This document shows, one piece after another, positions 18,607 to 30,244 of a stretch of DNA of 42,980 bases; positions within the stretch are counted from its first letter, which is position 1, and the number at the start of each line of letters is the position of its first letter. Source of the DNA: Gracilaria domingensis (taxonomy: Eukaryota; Rhodophyta; Florideophyceae; Gracilariales; Gracilariaceae); assembly GCA_022539475.1 (NCBI GenBank), contig VCMS01000317.1, forward strand, positions 1 to 42,980, written 5' to 3'. The translations under genes were made by a program, and so were the position numbers. The notes under the pieces are model-generated. The model did no database searches and was not told the origin of the DNA. It was given only the letters and a program-made list of their open reading frames with translations.

Positions 18607-19602
18607 ACCTCTGACACATCCATTGATGATTCTGAAGATGACCCTTCTGCACCAGCTTCTCACGAGAATACCACGAATGCCAGTACGGATGAACACACCA
18701 CACCAGACACACATGATGAGCCAGGAGTGCCAGAGACGCAGCCCCTTCGTAGATCCACACGTCAGAGAAAGACGACATCCTCATGGTGGCGTAGTGCCAG
18801 TGCTTGCCTTACAGCCATTGATGATACTCCTTCGTCGTACGGTGACGCAGTGTCACGTCCTGATTCCGAAGCTTGGAAGAAGGCGATGAAGAGTGAGTAC
18901 GAGTCATTGATGGAGCATGACACATGGGATCTAGTGCCAAGGCCAGCAGACAGCAACGTGATTTCGTCCAAGTGGGTGTATGTGCAGAAGTATGAGGCTT
19001 CGTCATCTGGTGAACCGACAGTGCGTTACAAGGCTCGTGTGGTTGCAAGAGGCTTCCTCCAGATCGAGGGTGTGGACCTCTCAGAGACATATGCACCTGT
19101 GGTGAAGTTCACATCCATCAGGATGATGCTGTCAGTGACTGCCGTACGAGACTTCCACTTGCACCAGATGGATGTGAAGACTGCCTTTCTGAACGGTGAC
19201 CTTGACGAGACAGTGTACATGGAGCAGCCAATGGGATTCACACAGCAGGGAAAGGAGGACTTGGTGTGCCGACTGAAGAAAGCGATCTATGGGCTTAGAC
19301 AAGCACCAAGACAGTGGCACGCCAAGATATACGCCTTCCTTGTTGGTGAAATGCACCTCAAGCCGAATGACGCAGACGAGTGTGTCTACACCGGGATCAT
19401 ACTAGGTTTCTTGGTTATCATTGCTCTGTATGTTGACGACTTGCTGATTGCGAGTCCGAGCATGAAAACCGTGGAACGTGTGAAGGCAGAGCTGTCAAGT
19501 CGTTTCCGCATGAAGGACCTCAAAGAAGCTCGCATGGTTCTTGGATTTGAAATCCATCGAGACAGAACCAAGCGAGAGCTGTACTTGACTCAGTCAGCGT
19601 AA
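18607..19602 (+). pseudogene. Copia A reverse transcriptase
   Basis: Same frame as the integrase tail, reopened after the TAA at 18604. The linker leads into RVT_2-type reverse transcriptase: AWKKAMKSEYESL, KWVYVQKY, YKARVVARGF, TYAPVVKFTSIR, DVKTAFLNGDL, KKAIYGLRQAPRQWH, and the active site ALYVDDLL (YVDD at 19429-19440). A second in-frame TAA at 19600-19602 falls at the usual Q-S-A-Y position shortly before RNase H, so the Tyr or a neighbouring codon has probably mutated. Confidence 0.9.
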
Positions 19603-20415
19603 ACGAACAAGATCCTGGAGCGATTTGGCATGCAGCTGTCGAAACCCGTTGACACTCCTATGGAGTGCGGTGTGGACTTGTCTGTTGAGGAGGAAGTGCT
19701 CACGCATGTACCGTATCGTCAGGCGATTGGCTGCCTGATGTATCTCTCTGTGGGAACTCGTCCAGACATCTCATATGCTGTGGCTAAGCTGGCCAAGTAT
19801 GTTGAGAAGCCGGGAAACACTCACTGGAAGGCGGTCAAGCGTATTCTTCGCTACCTCAATGGCACTACCACGTTCGGGTTGACGTATGGCTCCAACACCG
19901 ATTTGCAACTGCACGGCTATGTGGACTCTGACTGGGCTGGCGATGTTGCCAACCGCAAGTCCACTAGTGGATACTTGTTCATGATGTGCGGTGGTGCTGT
20001 GTTGTGGTCGTCTCGTCAACAGGAGGTAGTGGCTCTGTCGAGTGCGGAGGCTGAGTACGTGAGCTTGTGCTCTGGCACTAAGGAGGCGATCTGGCTTAGG
20101 CGACTTTGGAACGGCATTGGCAGTGTGATTGGCATGGAAGCAGACGGGTCTGTGAAGCTGCTGGTTGAACCAACTTCCATGTATGTTGACAACCAGGGCA
20201 GCATTGACCTTGCTCGAAACGGAGTGGTGAACAGGAGAACCAAACACATTGAGATTCGGTTCCACTTCACTCGAGAAGCTCTGCAGGCCAAGTCGATTGT
20301 ACTGTTCTACTGCCGGACGGATTCCATGGCTGCGGACATGCTGAATAAGACACTTGCGCGAGTGAAGCACGAGAGGTTCCGCGAAGCCGGTGGTGTGATA
20401 CAGATAGAAGTTTGA
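19603..20415 (+). pseudogene. Copia A connection and RNase H domain
   Basis: The same frame continues: KILERFGMQLSKPVDTP, YRQAIGCLMYLSVGTRPDISYAV, then RNase H with YVDSDWAGD (first Asp), SSAEAEYVSL (Glu), MYVDNQGSIDLARN (Asp) and TKHIEIRFHFTRE. It ends with TGA at 20413-20415, about 20 bases before the 3' LTR. These motifs are the normal catalytic set of copia RNase H; this part alone is undamaged. Confidence 0.9.
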
Positions 20416-20435
20416 AGTCAGTGACAGAGGGAGGG

Positions 20436-21211
20436 TGTCGGATGTTGACCCTGTGCTGTCACTGAAAACCAAAAGTGCTGGGGAGCATGGGCTGTTTTGG
20501 AGGGTGCCGTTGGAAAAGCGCATATGCGCCTCTGCGCAAACTGAACGTAAAACGGGCTTCTGATTGGCTACTGCAAATGGTCATATGCATTGTGGTTCGT
20601 ACAAGTGTTGTAGCGCTAATGGGTTGTTTCCGGTGTACACGTGTGTAGCTAGTACAGTGGGCATACTGTACATGATGCACAGGGTACACACGTATGTACG
20701 TGGACATGTAGGACAGCTTGGTGTAACTTGCGCACTATGGTGAAGAGTTGATGCGGTGTCAAGAGGTTTACACTGTGGTATTGGTGACGTAGGACTTGGA
20801 GTGAGTTTGTGGTGACGTGTTAGTTGGTGAGCTTGTACGTAACTGTTATGGTGGCGTGTACGGATTACAGTGTGTTGGCACTTTGTGAATCTGTGCATGG
20901 TCATGGTTATGTGTAGGCACGTAAGTTGTTGTGCACTGTTGTGCACTGTTGTGCTTTGTTGTTGTAAGCTGCCATGATAGTGTGGGAGTGTTACCATGTT
21001 ATGTTAGAAGATGATTGGTAGTATTGAGTGTCTCTAGCTAGTGGTTTAGGTATTGCTTGGAGTTGGAGTTGTGCGATGGTTACGCAAAGTAGTTCTATAT
21101 AAGCGGTGACTCGAGCACCTCCAAGTAAATTCCGAGCCAGAGCTGGCGAACTTCCTTTCATTCCCCCCATCCTTTCTCTCAACCTTCCCTTCCCAGATAT
21201 AAACTCCATCA
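20436..21211 (+). repeat. Copia A 3' LTR
   Basis: Starts TGTCGGATGTTGACC after the purine run GACAGAGGGAGGG and ends AACTCCATCA. It carries the same GCGCATATGCGC palindrome (20518-20529), inverted CCAAT box and TATATAA as the 5' LTR, with scattered differences. Confidence 0.9.
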
Positions 21212-21393
21212 CAACTTATATAGCACTTCCTCGCTACACTATCATGCGACTCCAACTCTGACCAACATGCAACTCACTAACCAGAGACACTCAATACTAC
21301 CAATCATCTACGGACATAACATGGTAACAGTGCCAAACCACTTACAACAGCAGTGCACAACAACGAACAACAATGCACAACAACGCACAACAA
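21212..21393 (-). repeat. Diverged copia A LTR fragment in inverted orientation
   Basis: Directly after the 3' LTR the + strand reads as the reverse complement of the LTR's TATA-to-GTTGTGCACT section: CTTATATAG, CTCCAACTC, AGAGACACTCAATACTAC, ACATAACATGGTAACA, then AACAGCAGTGCACAACAAC. It is much more diverged than the two full LTRs, so it comes from an older copy. It faces the 3' LTR tail to tail. Confidence 0.65.
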
Positions 21394-21622
21394 TCCCGTA
21401 CACCACTGAAAGGCAACACAAATCTCTCTTTATTTCTCGTCAAGGATGTGCAATGTCTACATTAAAGAAGCACAGACCCTTCTGGATGTTTCTGAACGAC
21501 ATGTTTAAGAGTTTGGAGACTAACCTATAAGTTCTAGAAGCTCTCTCACAAATTGTTAGAAATGATTCAATGTCTGGGAGCTTCAGAGAAGAAAGTAGTA
21601 AGGCATTCGTAATGCACCAAAG

Positions 21623-22476
21623 TGTGGTGCAATCCCACGAGTGGGCAAACAAGAGTCGCGTCGCGGAAAGCGCACCGACAGAGTGTTCGAAACCTGCTCT
21701 CTATAGGGGTAGATGCAGGAGTAGAACTCTCTGATAGGGCCAGCGCGATGCCCGGTGTAAGTCCGGGTGGCCTCGATCTGACCTTGCAGTCAGAGGTGAA
21801 GGGGAAGAATCGGCGTAAGTATCCGGTTGTTCCGGCGAGCCACAGCAAGTGGAGATATCCAGCCTAACGGTAAGGAGTGACAGGGGACCAACGAACAAGC
21901 CGCACTGCGGAGCACTGACTCGTGATAAACGGGAATAAGTCCCGAGACTAGTGGGCAAAAACCTGTATAAGAGGGCAGAGAAACGAGAGCCGTATGACGG
22001 AAATAATAACAAAGAAACAACAAAAGATGCCGTAACGACGGTCTAGAACTTCTCAGTGGTAGAGGTCGGATGACTAGCCCGGAATTGTGGCGGCTTGCCC
22101 GGTTAGGGACGAAGACCGTTCACAAGCGGCAAGAAAGTCGAAGCCAGAAGCCTCCTTGAGGTTTACTTCCCGTACAGTGGCGGCAAATGCCGCCACTTAT
22201 ATGCGGCACTTGAAAATATCAATTGAAATATCAAAGTACCCGGCGATGCCGGCCAATACACTACAGATGTGCACCCGTGGCAGGCTTGCCCCGGCGCACC
22301 CGCTATCGGGACAACTTGGCACACGTGTGCAGAAATACTACCCTTTCTAGGCCTACCCCAAAATAGGGCCACTACCACAGAAGCCTTTCATAACCTGAGG
22401 TGTCGAAGCCGGCAACGGATCAACAAACTATGAAAAACACCTCGGGGCATCCCCACAAAGGGCGTTTTGCTCTACA
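21623..22476 (-). repeat. 3' LTR of gypsy copy 2
   Basis: About 854 bases, reading on - from TGTAGAGCAAAAC (22476) to the reverse complement of TGTGGTGCAA (21623). These ends are imperfect inverted repeats and resemble the copy-1 LTR ends. The block CCCGGTGTAAGTCCGG (21751-21766) matches the copy-1 LTR in the same element orientation. The sequence next to the polypurine tract (TTGCTCYACATCTCCCCC on the outer strand) is also conserved. No ORF is supported. Confidence 0.6.
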
Positions 22477-22489
22477 TCTCCCCCTTCTC
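22477..22489 (-). other. Polypurine tract of gypsy copy 2
   Basis: GAGAAGGGGGAGA on the minus strand, next to the LTR start at 22476. It corresponds to the tract at 13219-13231 in copy 1. Confidence 0.65.
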
Positions 22490-22529
22490 AGGCTGAGACA
22501 CCGACTCCGTCCGCTCGATACGCCTTGCG

Positions 22530-24331
22530 ATGGAGTTATATAGAGAAGTCTCCCAAGACGGGTCTGCCGAGAACTATTCGGAGCCACCAACACCTCCGGT
22601 GTCAGTAGCAAACCTCGCCATAACGAGCCTTCCCGCGATGTCCAACGCACCGAGCGGCCCTTCGTCCTTGACGGCAAGTATGCAAGTGTCCAACCCGCCG
22701 TTCCGGTCTGTACCTCTTCCGCAGTCGGCGGCTGCCTCTCAACCGGGTTCTTCCGGAATCACGCTCCAGCTCAAGCTGGCTCTGCGCCCGTATGGGACTG
22801 GTTCAATGCCGAAGTGCCCGCATCTCTGGGTGATTGGCCTACAGCAGGCGCGTTACATATCCGGGACCCTCACCGGCAAGACTTCCTGTTTGCTCAGGCT
22901 CCGTGGTTTGACGCCGATGCTGTCTCGGATACTGAGCTCGTTGACTCATTCGCCGTTGATGGTCTACTCCCTGGTGGGCTTCCGGCAGATGTGACCCGTT
23001 CGTGGGATTGGAGAACCCGCGTCGCGGTCAGCCCGAGTTTCCTGTTCGTAGATCGGAATGAATTGAGACAATTTGCTCGCAACGAGATGGCCCGCATCGG
23101 GTATGCCCGACACTTCCGGACTCCTAACGAGTATCCGGTTGCGGCACAGTACCAGTATGATGTGGCAAGATACCGAACGTTCGGCGAGGTCGGCTATGGC
23201 GACCATCTAGCCAACGCATTGGACGAGATTGACCGATATTCGGACACTGTTCAGCCTCATCAGGAGTTGACACTGCGGGCACGGCCCATTCTTCGCGCCG
23301 AGTTCCGGTATCTCCGCCCTCCAGGACGGTCTCAGTTCCACGAAGGCCTCCGTTTCGAGAGGAAGTGGGGTTCCCGGTTCGGGATATTGGCGGCGTACCA
23401 ATGTACGGAAGTTAAACAAATCACTGGACACTCCCGTCGTGGGCGCTACTTGCCGCTGCCATCGTTCTATCCTGCGGTGGAAGTCCCGCGAGGGTGCCAT
23501 GTCGAGCTCCCGCCCTGTGTTACGTACATAGGGTCATACTTCTTTCACGATCCGCCTCGCGGCTTGTGGAGCCTCCTAGCCACTGAATGGACCCTCCGTG
23601 TAGCGGCGTTCCTCTTCATGGAGGCATACGATGCGTTCCGTCTCTGGCATATTCCGGACCTCATCCGGCAGTTTATCCGAAACCTGGACATTTTCGAAGT
23701 ACTCAGCTCAGTTCGCAATGCGCGAGAAGCCACCGCATTGGTGAACGTCATTGACCAGATCGTCTTGGATGAAGTGCCTTCGAGTCAGATATCCGGCGGA
23801 GTCCGACGGCAAAACGATCGCTCTCCGGGGCATAACGTTAACGCCGGGGACTTCCTCTACTTCGACCCATGGGTTCGGGAGGTGATTGGACCCGTCGAAG
23901 CGGCTGAGCGTCCCCAAGAGGACCGATACATCCCCGAGGGGCACCCACGAGGGTTCGTCTACGTCGATGACGACGGCAAGGACCCTGCCGAGGGAGGAAG
24001 CCTCATAGATGAGGGAAGCCCAGAGGGCGTGGAGAACGAACCAGAGCTCGAATCGATGAGAGACGACGACGAGGCAGTTGTCGTCGAGCCACCGGCGCGA
24101 GCGGCTCCTGTTTCAACTTCCCCCTGGGCTCAGGTCGAGGCTTCCGCCGGAGACGGCAACACTACGCTCACACCGTGAGCGGCGGTCATCCGCGACTTCC
24201 TTCGAGGCGTGGGCGTGGCCGTTCCTGATACGGTAACCGACGAGTCGGATCTGCAAGCCATCGCGGCGCAGCACTTCTCCGGTGCCCCTGGCGGTGGTAT
24301 CCTCACACATGCTGGGCCTTCGGGTGCTTAG
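22530..24331 (+). pseudogene. Antisense ORF of gypsy copy 2, homologue of 11105-13162
   Basis: ATG at 22530, 41 bases inside the polypurine tract. The Pro/Ser-rich N-terminal part is in one frame until about 22740-22770. The globular part continues in the next frame (WDWFNAEVPASLGDW onward) to a TGA at 24176-24178. The same frame then goes on, with a C-terminal helix like copy 1's, to TAG at 24329-24331. Shared blocks with copy 1 include DSFAVDGLLPG, DWRTRVAV, ARNEMARIGYAR, YRTFGEVGYG, RPILRAEFRYL, EVPRGCHVELPP, GLWSLLATEWTLRVA and FRLWHIP. Length, order and gaps agree, although many residues differ. One frameshift and one stop make this copy non-functional. It lies opposite to pol, as in copy 1. 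Function unknown. Confidence 0.7.
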
Positions 24332-24848
24332 CTTCCTCTTTACGGGGCTCCCGGTCGGGCGTTGTAGCCATTAGTAGACCCCGATGAGGCGCAGAGCTCC
24401 ATAGTTAGAGGTAAACTTCAGCCTGATTAGGCGTGGCTCATGAATTTTTCTTCTTGACCTCCCCCTTCTCAGCCTGCAATACATCAGTAGAGGCTGTTGC
24501 GAATGGCCCACGAGAGAGGGGTAACTTTCTGCAGAAGCGGCTGTAGCGATAAAACTTCTTATTCTTCCTTCCAGTGTCCTGGCTTCTTCTCCTTCTTCTT
24601 AGGCTTCTTTCTTCTTCATCTTCTTCTCCACTGTAAGTGGCTTCCGCGTTTCACGGCTTGTCTGTTCAGACAGAGACTGTCCGCAAAGAGCGGCATCTTG
24701 CTGCTTTCCAGTAGCGTCTGCCTAGGGCGGCTTGTTAGTATCAACATCGTTGCATCCGCGTGAAGCGGCACGTTTTGCATGATGCAATTCCATCCGCGTG
24801 AAGCGGCATATTCCGTTCGAGACGGCATAACTCACTAGTTGTGGGTGG
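24332..24848. other. Gap between convergent antisense ORF and chromodomain in gypsy copy 2
   Basis: No gene. It contains a long CTTCTT-type run on + (about 24560-24640), purine-rich on the element's sense strand, as in copy 1, and a direct repeat CATCCGCGTGAAGCGGCA (about 24757 and 24791). Confidence 0.45.
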
Positions 24849-25160
24849 TCAACCCACTTGGACTCTGTCCAGCGTAGCCAATATCGGTGTCCGTGTGCGG
24901 CGGTTGCACTGTAGGACCTTAGAGCGAGAAAGATGCTCGATAGGCTCATGTGTATCCTTCGAAGAAGGACAGGCGTACCAACGGACTCGATACAATAGCT
25001 CTCCATCAGAGGCGTAGCCGTGACTAATCAGGCGGTCCATAAAGTACTCCCTGTCGAGGACACGGCGCTCAGTGTGCGGTTCCGTTATTGTGCCCTCTTC
25101 TGGGGTGTCCTTGGTTGCTTTCCCGTCGTGGGCGTCGCTAAAGTCCTGACGGCGGTGCAT
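24849..25160 (-). pseudogene. Chromodomain module of gypsy copy 2, degenerate
   Basis: ATG at 25160-25158. The C-terminal half is a chromodomain: YFMDRLISHGY, LLYRVRWYACPSSKDTHEPIEHL, SKVLQ. Compared with copy 1 the Gly-Tyr of WYGYP is Ala-Cys, and DTWEP has become DTHEP, so the methyl-lysine cage is probably lost. The frame overlaps the end of the integrase frame (stop at 25138), so here too the chromodomain is in a different frame from integrase. Confidence 0.75.
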
Positions 25161-25186
25161 TCTGCACGCCAGGTGGTCTTGGTGAA

Positions 25187-25191
25187 GATTG
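25187..25191. repeat. Target-site duplication, left copy
   Basis: GATTG directly before the copia B 5' LTR; the same five bases follow the 3' LTR at 31691-31695. Confidence 0.8.
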
Positions 25192-25919
25192 TGTTGATGT
25201 TTGGATAGAGTCGAGTGCCTGGCAGTCCTTCAATGTGTCTCCAATTACCTGGAACACAAAGTTGCAGGGGAGCATGGGCACTTTTGGGCAACCTCGCGCG
25301 AAAAGCGCATATGCGCCTCTCCGAAAACCCAACGTGATACTGCAATATGATTGGCTACTGCAAATGCGTGTATGCAACATAGTATGGACAAGTGTGCCTG
25401 GCTGTATGGGGCAGGAGTGGCGGATGCTACAAGTGGTGCGCTATGATTGGCTGAGTGTGCTAGTGCTGGCCAGTTATGCAGTAGCTGAGAATGTGCGAGA
25501 ACAGGCTGTTCTAGGCGGGTTTTGCTTTATGTGCGATTCTAAGCTAGTACGAAGGGTTTTGGAGCGAATGTGCGATTCTGAGCTGCGCGAGGGGGTTTGT
25601 TGCGCCAGATGGAAATTGTTGATTTTTTAGAGCGATTTATGGATCATGGAGTTGGCATTTGATTTGGCGCGGTTTGATTTAGTTGTTTTGAATTCGTATT
25701 ATGATTTGCGCGCGCTTTCGTTGTCAAGGGGTACACTTTGACAGCGTGTGCTGTTATGTCGCATGCAGCGACGGCGGCGGTGCGCGTCTAGTACTAGTAG
25801 GTTGCGATCGTCCCCGATCACTAAACTCGGTCGAAGGCGGCCTACCCCCTTTGTTTGTTTTACCCATCTTGTTCACATTTTTCTCACTTCCCTTTGTCTA
25901 ACCTGCGCATGCTGCGTAA
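25192..25919 (+). repeat. Copia B 5' LTR
   Basis: Starts TGTTGATGTTTGG and ends at or next to CTGCGTAA, so it does not have the usual terminal CA. It contains GCGCATATGCGC (25305-25316) and an inverted CCAAT box (TGATTGGCTACTGCAAATG) in a block shared with copia A. No clear TATA box. Confidence 0.88.
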
Positions 25920-25933
25920 GGTTATGGGCCCAG
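25920..25933 (+). other. Copia B primer-binding site, half-tRNA type
   Basis: GGTTATGGGCCCAG directly after the LTR, identical to the copia A site, and complementary to the initiator-Met anticodon arm. Confidence 0.7.
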
Positions 25934-26629
25934 AGCGTCGACTCTTCGCAGACATCACGCTCTTCTACTGATTTCTCCTTTGGATTCTACGAAGTTTTGT
26001 TTTCTTGCGACAGGTACGCGTTGCGAGCGAGCGAGCGAGCGAGCGAGCAGAAGGACCTCGCTGATTTCCCGCAAGCGACTAGCAGGGGCTAACTGTTGAA
26101 CGCATATCTTTGGCTACTAACCTCCCTGGGACGTCTTGTGGGGATTGTAAAGCCCCTCGCTCTGAAGTACACAGAGCAGGGTAGGTCGAGAAGAACTCAT
26201 GCCTCACCTGGAGAGAGTAACCAGGGACCAGAGGTTCGGACCTCTAGGGTAACCGGATATTAGATCCTGCCAGTGGACCCGCTGCTTCTTCTTCTTCTTC
26301 TTCTTTCCGGGTTGAGTTCTGTCTCACCCGTGAGTATACTCCAGGCGTCGAGTACCCGAACTCCGCCAGTGATCGCGTACGGGACGCGTCCCGACCAGCG
26401 TTGTAGACCTGGTTACACGGTCTCCGCTGGCGCCCTCGCTGTTGAGTGTTCAGAATACTCCACTCCAGCCTTTACCCTCTTGTGTAACTGAAGCGTTGAT
26501 TCCCTCTTTCCGCTTCTTTGTTTGTGTTTTTGAGATTTGTTCTTCACTTCCGAGCTGGTTCTCTACTTTTCTTGGCTTGGTTGCTACCTGTTTTTCTGAT
26601 TCTGGCTGTCCTTCACCAGGTCTTTCGTC
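25934..26629 (+). other. Copia B leader
   Basis: About 700 bases without a supported gene. Microsatellites (GCGA)n at about 26028-26047 and (CTT)n at about 26285-26303. CATATCTTTGG (26103-26113) and CCTGCCAGTGG (26267-26277) are shared with the copia A leader at a different spacing. Confidence 0.6.
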
Positions 26630-28654
26630 ATGTCTGACTCCGAAAAGGAAACGGATACCAACTATGGTGTGAAAATTACTCGCTTCCATGGCGAGCGTGG
26701 TGAGGATTACGCACTCTGGAGGCACCGACTTCGTGCCTTCTGTCGCATCAAAGGTGTCTGGAATGTGGTTAACACTGATGCTGAGCAGTCTATTTCAACT
26801 GAGACGACCGGTACTGATGGTCAGAGATCATCTGTTGATGCCATTTGCACATTATTCAAACTGGAGAAGGGTTGTGGAATCATCATCTGTGCACTTGGTG
26901 ATGCTTCTTTACTTGTGGTTATGGACGTGGATGACGATCCAGCAAAGATGCTCAAGTTGCTGGATGCACGTTATGCTTCGAATCGTACGGTTTCTAGGAT
27001 TGCCGTTCAGACCCAACTATTCCGTATGACATATAATGGGCAGAACATGTCCGAATACGTCGACCAATTCACGGCTCTCTTCTCGCAGTTGGATCGTATG
27101 GGCAAGGATGCTGCCATTCCCGAATCTCAAAAAGCTCCGATGTTTTTGGCTTCTATTGATCCGCACACCTCACTGGAGTCCACGGCTGCCGCATTACGTA
27201 CCAAGGAGATCTCTGAGTTGAGGTGGGACTATGTTGCTACCACCCTCATCGATGAATATAATGCACGTCATATGACTACTGGTCGCAGTCGCAACCGCAA
27301 GAAAGGGAAGGGAAGAGGTTCCAACAAGTCTCATGGTACCTCTTCTATCACACATCATCGAGATGGTTATGATTCTGATGATGTTTCTGGCACACATGCA
27401 CTTGCAGCAGCCAGTGGCAGCGGGTATCACTGTGACTTTTGTGGTCGAGATGGACATACCAAAGACCGTTGCTTTGTAAACCCGGAAAATCCTGACAACC
27501 ATCTGCCTCAGAGCATACTCGACAAGTTGGCTTTGAAGGCGAAGGACAAGTCCGGAGGATCTAAAGCGTCAGCAAAGTCGGCTGGTAAGTCCTCCAAGAT
27601 AGAGATTGCAGGCATGTCATTTGAAAAGGCAACAGTCCTGCCACCTGCACAACGGGAAATGGACACTTATGAAGACAGTGGAGCAACTTCTCATTACTTC
27701 CACTCTGCAGCTGCCTTCGTTCCAAGCTCATTGCACGATGTGGAGGAGCGGCACATACGGTTGGCGGACAAGAGTACTGTGTCTGCGACGAAGTGTGGAG
27801 ATGTTATTCTGCCTTTTGAAAAAGTGAATCTAAGGTTGACTGACGCACTACTCGTGCCTGACATGGAGTACAACCTAGTTTCTGTTGGGAGCCTTGCCGA
27901 CAAGTCTATTGAGTCTCGGTTCCGTGCACGTGAAGTTCGCCTGATTCATGAAAATGGCTTTGTGGTCGGGTGCGGACAGCGCGATAAACGTTCTGGCCTG
28001 TATACTTTGCCCGAAGCAGTCATGCATTTCGGCGCGGAGCACGCATTACTCGCTGGTGAAGCTGAGCTGCAGTGCGTGTTGAAGGCATCATTACCGGAGT
28101 TGACTCAACTATGGCACCGCCGACTGGCGCACATCAACCCGAGAGACCTTCAAATGGTGCACAAGCATGCAAGTGGTGTGCCACAGCTCACAGACATGAA
28201 GGAGGTATGTCACCCCTTCCGTCTCGGGAAAGCACACAAACTTCCATTTCTTGGAGTATGTACGCCTGAATCCGAGGTTGGTGACATTGTGCACTCCGAC
28301 ATAATAGGTCCACTCACCCTGTCCTTCCCTGACCGATTCAAGTACGCATCAGCATTTGTGGATGATCACTCGCGTTATGTCATGGTAGGGTTCATGAAAA
28401 ACCGCAGTGAAATCAATGATGTGTATGATGGAGTGGCGCAGAAGCTCAAGCAGCTTGGAGGAGCTGTGGTGAAGAAGGTACACTCTGATGATGCAAAGGA
28501 GTACATAGCTATGCAGGACAATCCGGAGAACTCCTTCGACGATACATCTTTCTTTGCCCCATACACTCCGGAACATAACGCCAATGCCGAGCGCATCCAC
28601 CGTACCATGGAAGAAGCTGCTCGAGCTTTGCTCATTCAAGCAAATCTACCATAG
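26630..28654 (+). pseudogene. Copia B Gag-protease-integrase
   Basis: ATG at 26630. Gag occupies about residues 1-260, with an Arg/Lys-rich stretch (RSRNRKKGKGRG). A CCHC knuckle starts at residue 268 (CDFCGRDGHTKDRC). The protease motif DSGATSHYF has Asp349. The integrase finger has LWHRRLAH, but the second Cys of the CxxC pair is replaced (CHPFRLGKAHK), which should destroy zinc binding. The core triad is present: HSDIIG (Asp557), HSDDAKEY (Asp620), NAERIHRTMEE (Glu654). A TAG at 28652-28654 interrupts the frame, which goes on unchanged in the next feature. Confidence 0.88.
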
Positions 28655-30244
28655 TGCTTGTGGCCGTTCGCACCCAAACATGTTCTATATGTGCGTAACC
28701 GTGTACCCCACTCTACAACCGGGAGTACGCCGTTCTTGTTGTTGACTGGAAACAAACCAACGTTGAAGCACACTCGCGTGTTCGGTTGTTCCGCATTCGT
28801 CCTGAAGATGACTGGTGGAACCAAGTTCGATTCTCGTGCACTTGAAGGGGTGTACTTGGAGACTCTTGAGCATGGTGTCTACGACATTCTTGTTGCTGGC
28901 GATGATGGACTGCCGCGCATCATGCGTTCCCGTCATGTCACATTTGACGAAGATTCATTCCCTGGTGCAGAGTACTTAGAGGAGTACATGGAGGATGAAA
29001 GCGCATATGATACTGATTTCACCTTGGATTCAGAGTCTCACAGCACCGACGAGGACTCAAGCACAGGTTTTGATTTCCATGATGAGCTCTGCGTTGATGA
29101 TATCACCAATGCTCTCGATACCACGCCAGAAGAATCTGAACCTGATGCTGCAGTCTTTGAAGCTGCGCCAAGTGTCCAGTCAAGTAACAGTGACTCTGGT
29201 GCTCACGAGAGTGAAGATGATGGCTCCATTGACTCCGATGTGGACGATGACACCGATCAAGCCACTACTGTGCAGCAAGATCGGTCTGTACAGCAGGAGT
29301 CACGCTACCCACAGCGCACTTGTCGTGCACCTCGTAGGTGGTTCATGGCTGGTTCTGCAACCTCAGCTGGAGTCCAGGTCACTACAAGTGATGAACCAAC
29401 GCTCAAGGAAGCAATGTCCGCAACGCCTACGCAACAAAGCCTGTGCCGCGCCGCTATTGAGGAAGAGCTGGCACCTCTCGAGTCGAAGAAAACCTGGAAG
29501 GTTGACCAGTCCCCAGCTCAGCAACCACTTCCCACACATATCATTCTCAAAGTTAAACGTAATGCGGATGGGTCTGTGGATCGCTTCAAGGCTCGAGTTG
29601 TCGCTCGTGGTAATCACCAAACCTTCGGGGAGAACTACATGGACACATATGCTCCAGTGGTTTCATTTAGTTTGGTGCGGTTCTTCCTCTACCTGACGCT
29701 GTGCTTGCAGATGTTTCTGGCTCAAGTCGATGTGAAGACTGCCTTCCTCAATGGCGACCTCGAGGAAGACGTGTGGGTCATATCGCCGCGTGGCGTTCCG
29801 GGTCTTGGTTCATGGTGCTACAAACTTCAGAAAGCCATGTATGGATTGAAGCAAGCCCATTTGGCGTGGCATACTAAGTTCACACGTGCTCTACACTCCA
29901 TTGGTTTCCAGGAACTACCGAGTGCCCCATGCGTCTCTCGGAGAGCTAGTGAGCATAATGGATACTGCTATATCCTTGTGTACGTCGATGACTTGCTCAT
30001 CTTCACCCCCTCTGCCAAGGAACGATCTGGGATCTTGGAGGAGCTCAAGCGGTTGTACGAGATTCGTGTTGAGAACAAAGTGACACTCTACCTCGGTGTA
30101 GAGTTGACATGGAGCATTGATGACGATGGTCGTGTCAATGGAGTGCACCTTGGTCAGACGCTCTACATCGAAGAAATTCTGCGACGCTTCGGTCTGGACA
30201 ACTCTAAGCCAGCTCGTAGTCCAATGATGGAGTCCTTCTTCTAG
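28655..30244 (+). pseudogene. Copia B integrase tail and reverse transcriptase
   Basis: Same frame as the preceding feature. YVRNRVPHSTTGSTPF and RVFGCSAFV are the integrase tail. A long acidic linker of Ser/Asp-rich text follows, then RT: KVKRNADGSVDRFKARVVARG, TYAPVVSFSLVR, DVKTAFLNGDL, KAMYGLKQAHLAWH, and the active site VYVDDLLIF (YVDD at 29981-29992). The Pro usually found in QAPRxWH is His-Leu here. A TAG at 30242-30244 follows a position where the frame plainly continues. Confidence 0.9.

Larger units (their letters stand above)
14511..21211 (+). mobile_element. Ty1/copia retrotransposon, family A, full-length but degraded
   Basis: 5' LTR 14511-15288, primer-binding site 15289-15302, long leader, gag-pol frame from 16380, polypurine tract 20421-20435, 3' LTR 20436-21211. 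Pol order is protease, integrase, RT, RNase H, as in copia. The gag-pol frame has one frameshift (about 18115) and two stops (TAA at 18604 and 19600), so this copy cannot make full Pol. The LTRs differ by scattered substitutions and small indels, so it is not a fresh insertion. The 5' LTR is shared with the truncated copy upstream. Confidence 0.9.

Noticed and set aside
19771..20523. 250-codon minus-strand ORF over copia RNase H
   Set aside because: Shadow of the RNase H frame; the + strand has all catalytic motifs.
21640..22020. Group II intron-like text (GAGCCGTATGACGG, GGTAAGGAGTGACAGGGG, many small stems)
   Set aside because: The 3' half of domain V is missing, and the region lies inside the gypsy copy-2 LTR, whose ends and a conserved block match the copy-1 LTR in the opposite orientation. 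A covariance-model search would settle it.
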